A stretch of 58,728 nt of DNA, from assembly GCA_902533695.1 (NCBI GenBank), contig CACAMV010000003.1, forward strand, positions 1 to 58,728. Direction: 5' to 3'. Source of the stretch: an uncultured SAR116 cluster alpha proteobacterium. Its GTDB lineage: Bacteria; Pseudomonadota; Alphaproteobacteria; Puniceispirillales; Marisalimonadaceae. The translations under genes were made by a program, and so were the position numbers. Within the stretch, counting starts at the first letter, position 1. The number at the start of each line of letters is the position of its first letter. Shown piece after piece: positions 7,328 through 15,610 of the stretch. The notes under the pieces are model-generated. The model made no database searches, was not told the origin of the DNA, and was given only the letters and a program-made list of their open reading frames with translations.

Positions 7328-9343
7328 TTAATTTAAATAGTCATCAGTTGTTCTAGGTTTTGGTCTTTCTCCTACATCTAGCATCTTTTCATTAGACTCA
7401 AACATTGCTCCAACTCTACAGTCTTCACACATTTTTAAAATATCTAGCTTTTTCTTAGTTCCAAACATGGAATGTTTTTCTAGCTTTTCAGAAATTTTTT
7501 CTATTGATTTTGTTGATCCAAAGGTTTTTCCACATGAAATACAATCAAAAGGCTTGTCTTCAATGATTACTTTTGCGGACATAGAGTCATCATTAAGGTT
7601 ATATTGAGGTTGAAGCTTAATGGCATTTTCTGGACAAGTTGCAACACATATCCCACATTGAAGGCAAGCATCCTCTCTAAAAGATAACTGAGGCGAATCA
7701 GGGCTATCTTGAAGCGCACTAGCTGGACATGCACTCACACATGACAGACAGATAGTGCATTTATCGACATCTATATCAAGTGTTCCGTAGGGAGATCCTT
7801 CTGGTAAAGCGATTACATCTTTATCATTTTTATACAAACTTTTCATTGCTATTTTTACAATGCTTTTGGGTTTGCCTAATGGGCTGAACGAGGAATTTTG
7901 AATTTTTAAACCATTTTTATTTTTGTAAATTAATTTATTGATTTCCTCAGGGTCATTAATATCAATAATAGCTAAATAGTTTTCATTAGTATTTTTGATA
8001 CGACTAAGCATGGATTTTGCCAAATCTATTTGAAGTGGAATATGGCTGTGTTCAGATAAAAGTTTAGGGTTAATTAAAACATATATCTTTTCATAGCCCA
8101 GTGCTATCAGTGAAATAATTAAATCATGACCTATTCTACCAGTTGAATGTAACTCATATGGAATTAAGTTTGCAGGGAGACCGTCATAATGTCTTGACAA
8201 AATAGCAATTAATTGATTTCCATAATCATGATCATGCAATATTATTTCAGGATTTTTACCACCGGCATTTGTGTATGATTCAAGAATTATTTTTGTTTCT
8301 TTTAAAATAAAGTCTAATTTAGGATAGTCAGTTTGAATTGCTCCTGACGGACAAACAGAACCACAAAACCCACAACCGCCACATATACCTGGGTCTACTT
8401 TAATTATATTTCCACTGGTTTCAATTGCATTTGCTGGACATATATCTAAACAATTTGTACATCCTGAAATTTGATTCCTTGAATGCGCACAGAGGTTTTC
8501 ATCAAACTTTACATAAAGTGGCTTTTCAAACTCTCCTATCATTTCAATTGTTTCTGTATAAATTTCTAAAAGAGCTTTTGGGTTATTTATATTTGATTTA
8601 AAATATCCGTCTCTTCTATGATGAGAACTAATTATATTTTCATTTGTAAAATCTATTATAAGATCACAATCAGTTTCAACACCGTCTTCTTCTTGATAAA
8701 AAGCTATATCTGATTTGCTACTGGGCTTTAACTTTGAGAAACCGTCAATATTTATTTTAAAATTAGAAAAATAGCCAGCAACAGATTTGATAGTACCTAT
8801 GCAAACTTGATATTTAAAATTATTATTATAATTTATTTGAGTATAATTTTTTATTAACAAAGTTATACCAAGATGACGAGACAGTTTTGAACAAAATTTA
8901 GCAATTTCATCTAAATGTTCTAAATTGTCTTTCAAATCAAAATATACTAGACATCTTCCATGAGAAACTAGGTTCAAACTTGGAGTAGTGTATTTTTTTT
9001 CTTGTGCATGTTTAATCAATGCGGACATTTTAGGAATAGTTTTATGACCTTCTTTAGACCATCCTGATAGTTCTCTAATATTAAATGTTTCGGGTGGCTC
9101 AAAATCATTCTCTTCAGAAAATTTTTCAAAAGTTTCAATTTCTTGAGTACAGGCAATTTTAATTTTAGAATTTCTTTCTTTTGCATCCTTTAATTTATTG
9201 CCAACAATTTCCAACTCACTGTTGCAAAGGTTAGTGTAAACCTCACAAGAGGATACATTGCAAGCCTTAGCCAATTTTTCTCCATCAATTTTCATTGTAT
9301 TTTCACAATTACAAATTAATGTTTCTTTTTTGTTAAACTTCAT
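7328..9343 (-). CDS. Large 4x[4Fe-4S] ferredoxin-type protein of FDH cluster
   Basis: This 671-residue cytoplasmic protein has two bicluster ferredoxin modules. The first uses C285/C295/C298/C302 and C321/C324/C327/C331; the second uses C529/C532/C535/C539 and C560/C563/C566/C570, so four [4Fe-4S] clusters are expected. An N-terminal region holds further cysteines (C11, C13, C28, C33, C40). A C-terminal CxxC...CxxC pair (CISCGK, CEDCR) looks like a zinc or rubredoxin-type knuckle. Such proteins sit beside DUF3305/DUF3306 and TorD in FDH clusters of many proteobacteria. It could deliver electrons or clusters during FDH assembly; the reaction is unknown. It reads leftward, divergent from DUF3305. 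Confidence 0.85.
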   Translation of the reverse strand: MKFNKKETLICNCENTMKIDGEKLAKACNVSSCEVYTNLCNSELEIVGNKLKDAKERNSKIKIACTQEIETFEKFSEENDFEPPETFNIRELSGWSKEGHKTIPKMSALIKHAQEKKYTTPSLNLVSHGRCLVYFDLKDNLEHLDEIAKFCSKLSRHLGITLLIKNYTQINYNNNFKYQVCIGTIKSVAGYFSNFKINIDGFSKLKPSSKSDIAFYQEEDGVETDCDLIIDFTNENIISSHHRRDGYFKSNINNPKALLEIYTETIEMIGEFEKPLYVKFDENLCAHSRNQISGCTNCLDICPANAIETSGNIIKVDPGICGGCGFCGSVCPSGAIQTDYPKLDFILKETKIILESYTNAGGKNPEIILHDHDYGNQLIAILSRHYDGLPANLIPYELHSTGRIGHDLIISLIALGYEKIYVLINPKLLSEHSHIPLQIDLAKSMLSRIKNTNENYLAIIDINDPEEINKLIYKNKNGLKIQNSSFSPLGKPKSIVKIAMKSLYKNDKDVIALPEGSPYGTLDIDVDKCTICLSCVSACPASALQDSPDSPQLSFREDACLQCGICVATCPENAIKLQPQYNLNDDSMSAKVIIEDKPFDCISCGKTFGSTKSIEKISEKLEKHSMFGTKKKLDILKMCEDCRVGAMFESNEKMLDVGERPKPRTTDDYLN

Positions 9344-9430
9344 AATTTTGTATCCTTAACTATTAGAGTATGTTGTGTAAAATTTTATTTTCAATATATT
9401 TTATTATTTGATTTTTTTTTTTATAACATT

Positions 9431-10069
9431 ATGTTCATTAAAAATTGTTATAAAATGGTTAAATTAGAAGAAAACAAACATTTATTAATCGCAGTCAAAA
9501 TTATTTTTGAAAAAAAAAAATTGGATAATAAATGGCAACCTTACGAGTGGGATATACATGATCTTATTTTATTAGACATCGCGTCTGGAGATGGATTCCC
9601 CCCTATTAATAATGTTGCAATTTTACCACTAAGATCTGCAGATAAGAAAATTTCTAGTGATATAGATAATTATTTTTTTGCTGAAGCTTCTATTGATCTT
9701 CATAGAGCTGAGGCTGAGGCTTATGCAGAAAACTTACAATCTTCTGACCCATCTATTTACATAGTTTTAAGAGAAGAATCCTGTGAAGATGATTTAGAAG
9801 AATTATTTTTACACGAGGGTATAGATATTCATTTGGCAGAGGTATCTTTGTCACCCTACAATATTCAGGATTATGAGGATTCAGGAGAAGATATTATAAA
9901 AAAAGTGCCTCTAGACGGACCAATATCAAATCTATTAGAAAAATTTGTTGAAAAGCACTTTAAGCCAGAACTATTTATTAAAAGAAAAAGAGATAGGGCT
10001 AAAATTGATGAAAATATATTAAGGGGAGGTGATAAAAGATTAAAGAAAAAAAATCAAAATTATCACTAA
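9431..10069 (+). CDS. DUF3305 domain protein
   Basis: This 212-residue protein is recognised as DUF3305 by its early block IIFEKKKLDNKWQPYEWDI, equivalent to the family's ERRPLDNPWQ..W signature, and by the following beta-rich region with DLHRAEAEAYAENLQS. It is short of any membrane segment and ends in a basic tail. The start may be ATG 9431 or the in-frame ATG 9455; neither has a clear ribosome site. DUF3305 and DUF3306 occur together upstream of TorD-type chaperone genes and fdhA in FDH clusters, and are presumed to help FDH maturation. Confidence 0.8.
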   Translation: MFIKNCYKMVKLEENKHLLIAVKIIFEKKKLDNKWQPYEWDIHDLILLDIASGDGFPPINNVAILPLRSADKKISSDIDNYFFAEASIDLHRAEAEAYAENLQSSDPSIYIVLREESCEDDLEELFLHEGIDIHLAEVSLSPYNIQDYEDSGEDIIKKVPLDGPISNLLEKFVEKHFKPELFIKRKRDRAKIDENILRGGDKRLKKKNQNYH

Positions 10070-10078
10070 TAAAAATAA

Positions 10079-10798
10079 ATGAAAGCAGATAAAAATAAAA
10101 ATTTTTTCAAAAGATGGTCAGATAGAAAATCAGGTCTCGAAAAAGATGAAATAAAGAAACAATCAAAAAATAATAAAAATAAAATTAAAAATCAAATTTT
10201 GGAAAGTAATAAGGAAATTGATAAAAAATATGCAGATTTTTCTGATGATGAAGTTTTAGACAAATTAAATTTACCTGATCCTAATAAAATAAAAAAAGAA
10301 GAAGACTTGAATGTTTTTTTTAAAAAATCAATACCAGAAAGATTAAAGAGACTTGCTATGAGGAGGCTTTGGAGATTGAATCCTGTAATTAGTTTTGCTG
10401 ATTCAGAGATTAATGATTATGCTGAAGATTTTACTGATGCTGCCACTGTTGTTGAGGATCTTCAAACGTCTTATATAGTTGGACAAGGCCATTTTAATCC
10501 AGAGATTAAAAAAAATGAAGAGAGTGAAGAAGAATTATCTAAAGAAAATAAAAAAGAAGCAAAAACATTAAAGCAGGATACAAAGGAATCAAAAACATTA
10601 AATCAGGATGTAAGTAAAAATAAGAATAAAAAGATATTAAAGAAAAATGAAAAAAATGGAAACAACATTAAAATAAAAACAAATGAAGTTGAAATAAGTA
10701 ATAAATCTCAAGAAAAACTAGAAAAAAAAGATCAAGAAAAAAAACAAAATTTTGGAAAAACCATTAAACCAAAAAATTTAACATTCAGAAAAAGTTAA
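10079..10798 (+). CDS. DUF3306 domain protein with long lysine-rich tail
   Basis: This 239-residue protein starts with FFKRWSDRKSG and contains the diagnostic block IPERLKRLAMRRLWRLNP followed by NDYAEDFTDA, which defines DUF3306. That core covers about residues 1-135. The last 100 residues are a low-complexity tail of Lys, Glu, Asn and Gln, probably disordered, and much more basic than usual for the family. It lies 9 bases after DUF3305, so the pair is presumably cotranscribed. Function is unknown but tightly linked to FDH genes. Confidence 0.85.
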   Translation: MKADKNKNFFKRWSDRKSGLEKDEIKKQSKNNKNKIKNQILESNKEIDKKYADFSDDEVLDKLNLPDPNKIKKEEDLNVFFKKSIPERLKRLAMRRLWRLNPVISFADSEINDYAEDFTDAATVVEDLQTSYIVGQGHFNPEIKKNEESEEELSKENKKEAKTLKQDTKESKTLNQDVSKNKNKKILKKNEKNGNNIKIKTNEVEISNKSQEKLEKKDQEKKQNFGKTIKPKNLTFRKS

Positions 10799-10806
10799 AT
10801 CTGCTG

Positions 10807-10854
10807 ATAATAATAATAATAACAATTATCAAGTTGATAATGATTATTATTATT
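10807..10854. other. Long AT-only hairpin between DUF3306 and torD
   Basis: A run of AAT repeats (10807-10823) followed by TTATCAA pairs with TTGATAA and a run of ATT repeats ending at 10854. This makes an imperfect stem of about 20 pairs around a tiny loop. It is composed almost only of A and T and lacks an immediate T tract, although a T-run follows about 17 bases later. It may slow transcription, protect mRNA ends or be a slippage-prone repeat. Confidence 0.4.
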
Positions 10855-10926
10855 TAAAAACAACAACTTAATTTTTTTTTTGTTGGTAATGTTATTAAAA
10901 TTATGTAGTATGTATCTTGCAAATGT

Positions 10927-11556
10927 ATGGGGAACAATTTGATAGTTAATGAAGTTGAATCAATTGCAGGGATTGAAGAAGAGGATGCCTTGAGGGCAGA
11001 TATGTATTCTTTTCTTGCAAATTTGATTCGCACAGAGCCAAGTGAAGAATTAGTTGATACTTTAAAAAATCTCTCTGGTGACCAGTCTAATATAGGTAAA
11101 TCTATAAAATTGATCTCCAAATTATCATCAACATTACATATATCTGAAATTAGTGACGAATATGTTAATTTATTTGTTGGTGTTGGAAGAGGTGAACTTC
11201 TACCTTTCGCTTCTTATTATCTCACTGGTTTCCTAAATGACAAGCCATTGTCAAAATTAAGAGATGATATGAATAAAATTGGAGTTGAACGTCTAAAAGA
11301 AGTCAAAGAACCTGAGGATCATGTATCTAGCTTATTTGATATCATGTCAGGATTAATCACTGGTAAGTTTGGAAGACTGTATTCAATTAACGAACAATCT
11401 GTATTTTTTGAAAAACATCTAAATTCTTGGGTGGATTTATTAATGACAGACATTGAGTCATCTAAATCAGCTGTTTTTTATGCTCCAGTAGGTAGTTTAG
11501 GAAAGGAATTCATTAAAATTGAGCGTGAAGCGTTCAGAATGAATGTTTCGGGGTAG
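10927..11556 (+). CDS. TorD/DmsD-type molybdoenzyme chaperone for FDH
   Basis: This 209-residue all-helical cytoplasmic protein matches the TorD family. It has RADMYSFLANLI near the start, the hallmark YVNLFVGVGRGELLPFASYYLTGF-type region (about 71-95), and the EPEDHVSSLFDIMSGLI motif (about 128-145). Such chaperones bind the twin-arginine signal of the catalytic subunit and hold it until the Mo cofactor is inserted. Its likely client is FdhA, 290 bases downstream. ATG 10927 is used as the start; no strong ribosome site is seen. The stop codon is part of a repeated hairpin described separately. Confidence 0.88.
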   Translation: MGNNLIVNEVESIAGIEEEDALRADMYSFLANLIRTEPSEELVDTLKNLSGDQSNIGKSIKLISKLSSTLHISEISDEYVNLFVGVGRGELLPFASYYLTGFLNDKPLSKLRDDMNKIGVERLKEVKEPEDHVSSLFDIMSGLITGKFGRLYSINEQSVFFEKHLNSWVDLLMTDIESSKSAVFYAPVGSLGKEFIKIEREAFRMNVSG

Positions 11557-11568
11557 CGATAGGCTCCC
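11551..11568 (+). repeat. Bulged hairpin repeat, copy 1 (spans torD stop)
   Basis: The bases GGG-T-AGC-GATAG-GCT-CCC can fold into a six-pair stem with one bulged T and a GATAG loop. The 15-base core TAGCGATAGGCTCCC (11554-11568) recurs exactly at 11870-11884. Here it begins with the TAG stop of the chaperone gene and sits 57 bases before the small Tat gene. It is noticeably more GC-rich than its surroundings. Confidence 0.6.
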
Positions 11569-11624
11569 GATAATTTATAGTCGGAATTCAAAATAATGGG
11601 ATTTCGTTAATGAAGGAGAAAAAA

Positions 11625-11813
11625 ATGAAGTCGACTAAATTAAAAAAAAGTAGAAGAGACTTTTTGAAAGGTGCAGCAACAACTGCGGCAGGTGCAGGAA
11701 TTGTTGCAGTTGCTTCAAAAACAGCTTCTGCTGAAAATCTCGGGAAGCACTCTCATGGTGTTTATCGTGAAACTAAACATATTAAAACTTATTACGAATT
11801 GGCAAAGTTTTAA
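11625..11813 (+). CDS. Small twin-arginine (Tat) signal peptide protein of FDH operon
   Basis: I place the start at ATG 11625, six bases after a clean AAGGAG, giving 62 residues (an in-frame ATG at 11610 would overlap that ribosome site). The protein carries a Tat signal SRRDFLKG followed by an alanine-rich hydrophobic stretch and a TASA cleavage-like site, leaving a mature part of only about 25 residues (from ENLGKHSHGVY). It matches the 'formate dehydrogenase region TAT target' type of peptide that regularly lies between torD and fdhA. It probably travels with or stabilises FdhA; its exact role is unknown. Confidence 0.85.
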   Translation: MKSTKLKKSRRDFLKGAATTAAGAGIVAVASKTASAENLGKHSHGVYRETKHIKTYYELAKF

Positions 11814-11844
11814 TTTTTATTATTTACTTTAAAGGAGGTAAAAT

Positions 11845-14736
11845 ATGCTTAGAAAGAAGACGCAAGGGATAGCGATAGGCTCCCAAAATTCGTCTTTTGT
11901 AGGCAAGGCAACACAGCAAGTTGTTGACAGAAGATCGTTTATCAAAGGATCTGGTCTTGCCATTGGTGGATTGGCAGCTGCCGCATCTATCATAGGACCA
12001 AATATAAAATCTGCTGATGCAAAGATTGCAAGTGGACCAATTTCAATTAAAAAATCAGTATGTACTCACTGCTCTGTAGGCTGTACAGTAATGGCAGAAG
12101 TTTCAAATGGTGTATGGATTGGCCAAGAGCCAGGTTGGGATAGCCCAATCAATTTAGGAGCTCATTGTGCTAAGGGTGCATCTGTAAGGGAAACTGCTAG
12201 TGGTGAAAGAAGATTAAAATATCCGATGAAGCTTGAAGGCGGTAAATGGAAAAGAATTTCCTGGGATGTTGCTATTAATGAAATCGGCGACAAGATGTTG
12301 AATATAAGGAAAAAATCTGGTCCTGACTCAGTTTATTGGTTAGGTTCAGCAAAGTTTAATAATGAACAGTCATATCTTTTTAGAAAGTTTTATGGTTATT
12401 GGGGTTCAAATAATGGTGATCATCAGGCAAGAATTTGTCACTCAACAACTGTAGCCGGTGTTGCTAACACTTGGGGGTATGGAGCGATGACGAATTCATA
12501 CAACGACATTCATAACTCAAAAGCAATGTTCGTAATAGGGGGTAACCCTGCAGAAGCCCACCCGGTTTCACTGATGCACTTGATGAAAGCGAAAGAGCAG
12601 AATAATGCACCTTTGATTGTTTGTGACCCTCGTTTTACAAGAACTGCAGCACATGCCGACGAATATGTTAGATTTCGTCCTGGATCAGATGTAGCTCTTA
12701 TCTGGGGCATTATGTGGCATATTTTCGAAAACAAGTGGGAAGACAAGCAGTTTATAAGACAACGCGTTTTCGGTATGGATGAAGTTAAGAAAGAAATTGC
12801 AAAATGGAACCCTGAAGAAACCGAAAGAGTGACTGGTGTTCCAGGTTCTCAGTTGAAAAGAGTTGCAAAGATAATGGCTAATAATCGTCCTGGAACATTT
12901 ATATGGTGTATGGGCGGGACTCAGCATACAAATGGAAATAATAACACTAGGGCTTATTGTGCGTTTCAATTAGCACTTGGGAATATGGGAACTTCAGGTG
13001 GAGGAGCTAATATTTTCCGTGGACACGACAATGTACAAGGAGCAACAGATTTTTGTATTTTGTCTCATTCACTTCCAGGATATTATGGTCTTTCAGCGGG
13101 TTCATGGAAGCACTGGTGCCGAGTTTGGGGAGAAGACTACGATTGGCTTAAGTCGCAATTTGATACTCTTACTACAAAAGACGGAAAGAAAAAGAGTCTT
13201 ATGAATCTTAAGGGCATTCCTGTGTCTCGATGGATAGATGGAGTTCTAGAAAATAAGGACAACATAGATCAACCTGATAATGTTAGAGCTATGGTTTTCT
13301 GGGGACATGCGCCTAACTCTCAAACGAGAATGAAAGAGATGAAGACTGCTATGGAAAAGTTAGATCTGATGGTTGTTATTGATCCCTATCCTACTGTTTC
13401 TGCTGTGTTGTCAGATAGAACAGATGGTGTTTACTTACTTCCATCTACTACTCAGTTTGAAACTTATGGTAGTGTAACCGCATCAAACAGGTCACTTCAG
13501 TGGAGAGAGAAGGTAATTGAACCTTCATTTGACTCAAAGCCAGATCATAATATTATTTATTTGTTTGCTAAGAAATTTGGTTGGGCAGATAGATTCTTCA
13601 GAAACATCAAGGTTAATGGTGATGAGCCATCTATTGAAGATACAACCCGTGAATTTAACAAAGGTATGTGGACTATTGGTTATACAGGTCAGTCTCCAGA
13701 AAGATTAAAAGCACACATGAAAAATCAACATGTGTTTGACAAAACTACACTGCAAGCAGTTGGTGGAGAACTTGATGGAGATTATTATGGTTTGCCTTGG
13801 CCGTGTTGGGGTAATCCAGAAATGAAACATCCAGGTACACCTTTGTTATATGATACATCAAAGCCTGTGGCAGAAGGGGGTTTATGTTTTAGAGCTAGAT
13901 TTGGAGTAGCTTACAAAGGTAAAAATTTACTAGCTGAAGGATCTTATCCAAAAGGGTCTGAAATTAAAGATGGTTATCCACAATTTACCATGGCAATGCT
14001 TAAGAAGTTAGGTTGGGATAAAGACCTTACTAGTAAAGAGCGGGATGCCATAAACAAAGTTGCTGGCGATAAAACAAACTGGAAAGTTGATTTGTCAGGC
14101 GGTATTCAAAGGGTTGCAATTAAGCATGGTTGTGCGCCATTTGGAAACGCGAAAGCCCGTGTAATTGTATGGACTTTCCCTGATCCTATACCACTTCATA
14201 GAGAACCTTTGTATACATCTCGTAGAGATCTAGTTGCGGACTATCCGACTTATTCTGATAGAAGAGCTTATAGATTGCCAACACTTTACAAATCAATTCA
14301 AGATGTGGATCACTCTAAAAAGCATCCAATAATACTTACATCAGGAAGACTTGTTGAATATGAAGGTGGTGGAGATGAAACTCGTTCTAACCCTTGGTTA
14401 GCAGAATTGCAACAGGATATGTTTGTAGAAATAAATCCTTATGATGCAAACTCAAGAGGCATTAGAAATGGTGCCATGGTATGGGTAAACACACCTGAAG
14501 GGGCTCGGATTAAAGTAATGGCTATGATTACCGAAAGGGTAGCAAAAGGAGTTGCATTCTTACCATTCCATTTTGGTGGACATATGGAAGGAAAAGACCT
14601 TAGGCATAAATACCCTCAAGGTGCCGATCCATACGTATTAGGTGAGGCAGCAAATACAGCCATGACTTATGGTTATGACTCAGTAACTCAAATGCAAGAG
14701 ACAAAGTGCTCTCTATGCGATATTAAACTTGCTTAA
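11845..14736 (+). CDS. fdhA: Formate dehydrogenase catalytic (alpha) subunit, Mo-bisMGD, Tat-exported
   Basis: This 963-residue enzyme oxidises formate to CO2 using a molybdopterin-guanine-dinucleotide cofactor. A Tat signal DRRSFIKG (28-35) precedes a hydrophobic stretch, so it is exported folded to the periplasm. One [4Fe-4S] cluster is bound by C73, C76, C80 and C108. The Mo ligand is C198 in ARICHST, a cysteine rather than selenocysteine, with neighbours R196 and H199. The dinucleotide-binding C-terminal domain (about 825-960) is complete. A strong AGGAGG lies 8 bases before ATG 11845. FdhB follows after 11 bases. Operon position and signal indicate a membrane-associated respiratory FDH rather than the soluble NAD-linked type. 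Confidence 0.96.
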   Translation: MLRKKTQGIAIGSQNSSFVGKATQQVVDRRSFIKGSGLAIGGLAAAASIIGPNIKSADAKIASGPISIKKSVCTHCSVGCTVMAEVSNGVWIGQEPGWDSPINLGAHCAKGASVRETASGERRLKYPMKLEGGKWKRISWDVAINEIGDKMLNIRKKSGPDSVYWLGSAKFNNEQSYLFRKFYGYWGSNNGDHQARICHSTTVAGVANTWGYGAMTNSYNDIHNSKAMFVIGGNPAEAHPVSLMHLMKAKEQNNAPLIVCDPRFTRTAAHADEYVRFRPGSDVALIWGIMWHIFENKWEDKQFIRQRVFGMDEVKKEIAKWNPEETERVTGVPGSQLKRVAKIMANNRPGTFIWCMGGTQHTNGNNNTRAYCAFQLALGNMGTSGGGANIFRGHDNVQGATDFCILSHSLPGYYGLSAGSWKHWCRVWGEDYDWLKSQFDTLTTKDGKKKSLMNLKGIPVSRWIDGVLENKDNIDQPDNVRAMVFWGHAPNSQTRMKEMKTAMEKLDLMVVIDPYPTVSAVLSDRTDGVYLLPSTTQFETYGSVTASNRSLQWREKVIEPSFDSKPDHNIIYLFAKKFGWADRFFRNIKVNGDEPSIEDTTREFNKGMWTIGYTGQSPERLKAHMKNQHVFDKTTLQAVGGELDGDYYGLPWPCWGNPEMKHPGTPLLYDTSKPVAEGGLCFRARFGVAYKGKNLLAEGSYPKGSEIKDGYPQFTMAMLKKLGWDKDLTSKERDAINKVAGDKTNWKVDLSGGIQRVAIKHGCAPFGNAKARVIVWTFPDPIPLHREPLYTSRRDLVADYPTYSDRRAYRLPTLYKSIQDVDHSKKHPIILTSGRLVEYEGGGDETRSNPWLAELQQDMFVEINPYDANSRGIRNGAMVWVNTPEGARIKVMAMITERVAKGVAFLPFHFGGHMEGKDLRHKYPQGADPYVLGEAANTAMTYGYDSVTQMQETKCSLCDIKLA
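11866..11884 (+). repeat. Bulged hairpin repeat, copy 2 (inside fdhA start)
   Basis: GGG-AT-AGC-GATAG-GCT-CCC forms the same stem and GATAG loop as copy 1, here with a two-base bulge. It lies 21 bases into fdhA and encodes residues 8-13 (GIAIGS), ahead of the Tat motif. The 15-base core at 11870-11884 is identical to 11554-11568. Confidence 0.6.
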
Positions 14737-14747
14737 AGGAGGCTTCA

Positions 14748-15338
14748 ATGGCAAGAATGAAATTTTTATGTGACGCAGAGAGATGCATCGAGTGTAATGC
14801 TTGCGTTACAGCATGTAAGAATGAACATGAAGTACCTTGGGGTGTTAACAGAAGAAGAGTTGTTACAATCCAAGATGGTAAACCTGGTGAAAGATCTATA
14901 TCAGTTGCTTGTATGCACTGCTCAGATGCACCATGTATGGCCGTATGCCCTGTAGACTGTTTTTATCAGACTGATCAAGGTGTTGTACTTCATTCAAAAG
15001 ACCTTTGTATCGGATGTGGATATTGCTTTTATGCATGTCCTTTTGGAGCACCTCAATTTCCGCAAGCTGGAAATTATGGATCTAGAGGCAAGATGGACAA
15101 ATGTACATTCTGCGCAGGTGGTCCAGAAGCAAATAGTTCTGCAGCTGAATTTACTAAATATGGTAGAAACAGGCTCTCTGAAGGTAAATTGCCAGTATGT
15201 GCAGAAATGTGCTCAACAAAAGCTTTGTTAGCTGGAGATGGAGACATGGTAGCAAATATTTTCCGTGAGAGAATAGTTGCTCGTGGCTTTGGATCAGGAG
15301 CATGGGGCTGGGGAACCGCATATCAATTGAAAGGCTAA
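14748..15338 (+). CDS. fdhB: Formate dehydrogenase Fe-S (beta) subunit
   Basis: This 196-residue protein should carry four [4Fe-4S] clusters. The cysteine groups visible are C13/C16/C19/C23, C55/C58/C63/C67, C87/C90/C93/C97 and C119/C122/C141/C145, which pair in the usual ferredoxin-like crossover. It passes electrons from the FdhA cluster to the cytochrome b subunit. It lacks the C-terminal membrane helix of E. coli FdnH, so it must be held by FdhC. It has no signal of its own and would be co-exported with FdhA by the Tat system. AGGAGG precedes the start, and a strong terminator follows 9 bases after the stop. Confidence 0.95.
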   Translation: MARMKFLCDAERCIECNACVTACKNEHEVPWGVNRRRVVTIQDGKPGERSISVACMHCSDAPCMAVCPVDCFYQTDQGVVLHSKDLCIGCGYCFYACPFGAPQFPQAGNYGSRGKMDKCTFCAGGPEANSSAAEFTKYGRNRLSEGKLPVCAEMCSTKALLAGDGDMVANIFRERIVARGFGSGAWGWGTAYQLKG

Positions 15339-15347
15339 TACATGAAT

Positions 15348-15375
15348 AAAAGGCGGGATTTATACCCGCCTTTTT
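15348..15375 (+). terminator. Rho-independent terminator after fdhB
   Basis: AGGCGGG and CCCGCCT form a seven-pair GC-rich stem around a seven-base AT loop, followed by a T tract; A residues before the stem pair with the Ts. It is among the most GC-rich hairpins in this AT-rich window and separates fdhAB from the lipoprotein and fdhC. Confidence 0.9.
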
Positions 15376-15391
15376 AAATATTAGTAATGTG

Positions 15392-15592
15392 ATGATGAAG
15401 AGTAATTTTCAATATATCTTTATATTATTTTCTATGTTTGCCTTACTTTTTGTTTTTTCATGTAAAGAAGAAGAGCAGAATAGAATACTTAATTATGAAA
15501 AAGGTGTCTATCTTGGTAAAGAGGATGATAAATTAGATGAAAGTCTAGTTTATTCCTTAAGCCAACATGTCAATAGACAAAAAAATAACTAA
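15392..15592 (+). CDS. Small putative lipoprotein between fdhB and fdhC
   Basis: About 66 residues with a hydrophobic signal (YIFILFSMFALLFVF) ending in a lipobox-like VFSC, so Cys would be the lipidated first residue of the mature protein. The mature part is acidic then neutral (KEEEQNRILNYEKGVYLGK) and about 43 residues long. Three in-frame starts lie together (GTG 15389, ATG 15392, ATG 15395). It sits between the fdhB terminator and fdhC, 18 bases before the latter. No family recognised; an envelope role linked to the FDH complex is inferred from position. Confidence 0.6.
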   Translation: MMKSNFQYIFILFSMFALLFVFSCKEEEQNRILNYEKGVYLGKEDDKLDESLVYSLSQHVNRQKNN

Positions 15593-15610
15593 TATAACAA
15601 GGGTCAAATA

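Noticed and set aside
10854-11120. Minus-strand frame of 88 codons over the start of the torD-type gene
   Set aside because: It lies opposite a clear TorD-family protein and encodes nothing recognisable; it is a shadow frame.
11845-14736. Selenocysteine insertion signal in fdhA
   Set aside because: The Mo ligand codon is a normal Cys codon (C198) and there is no in-frame TGA. The hairpin at 11866-11884 is far upstream of the active site, so it is not a SECIS element.
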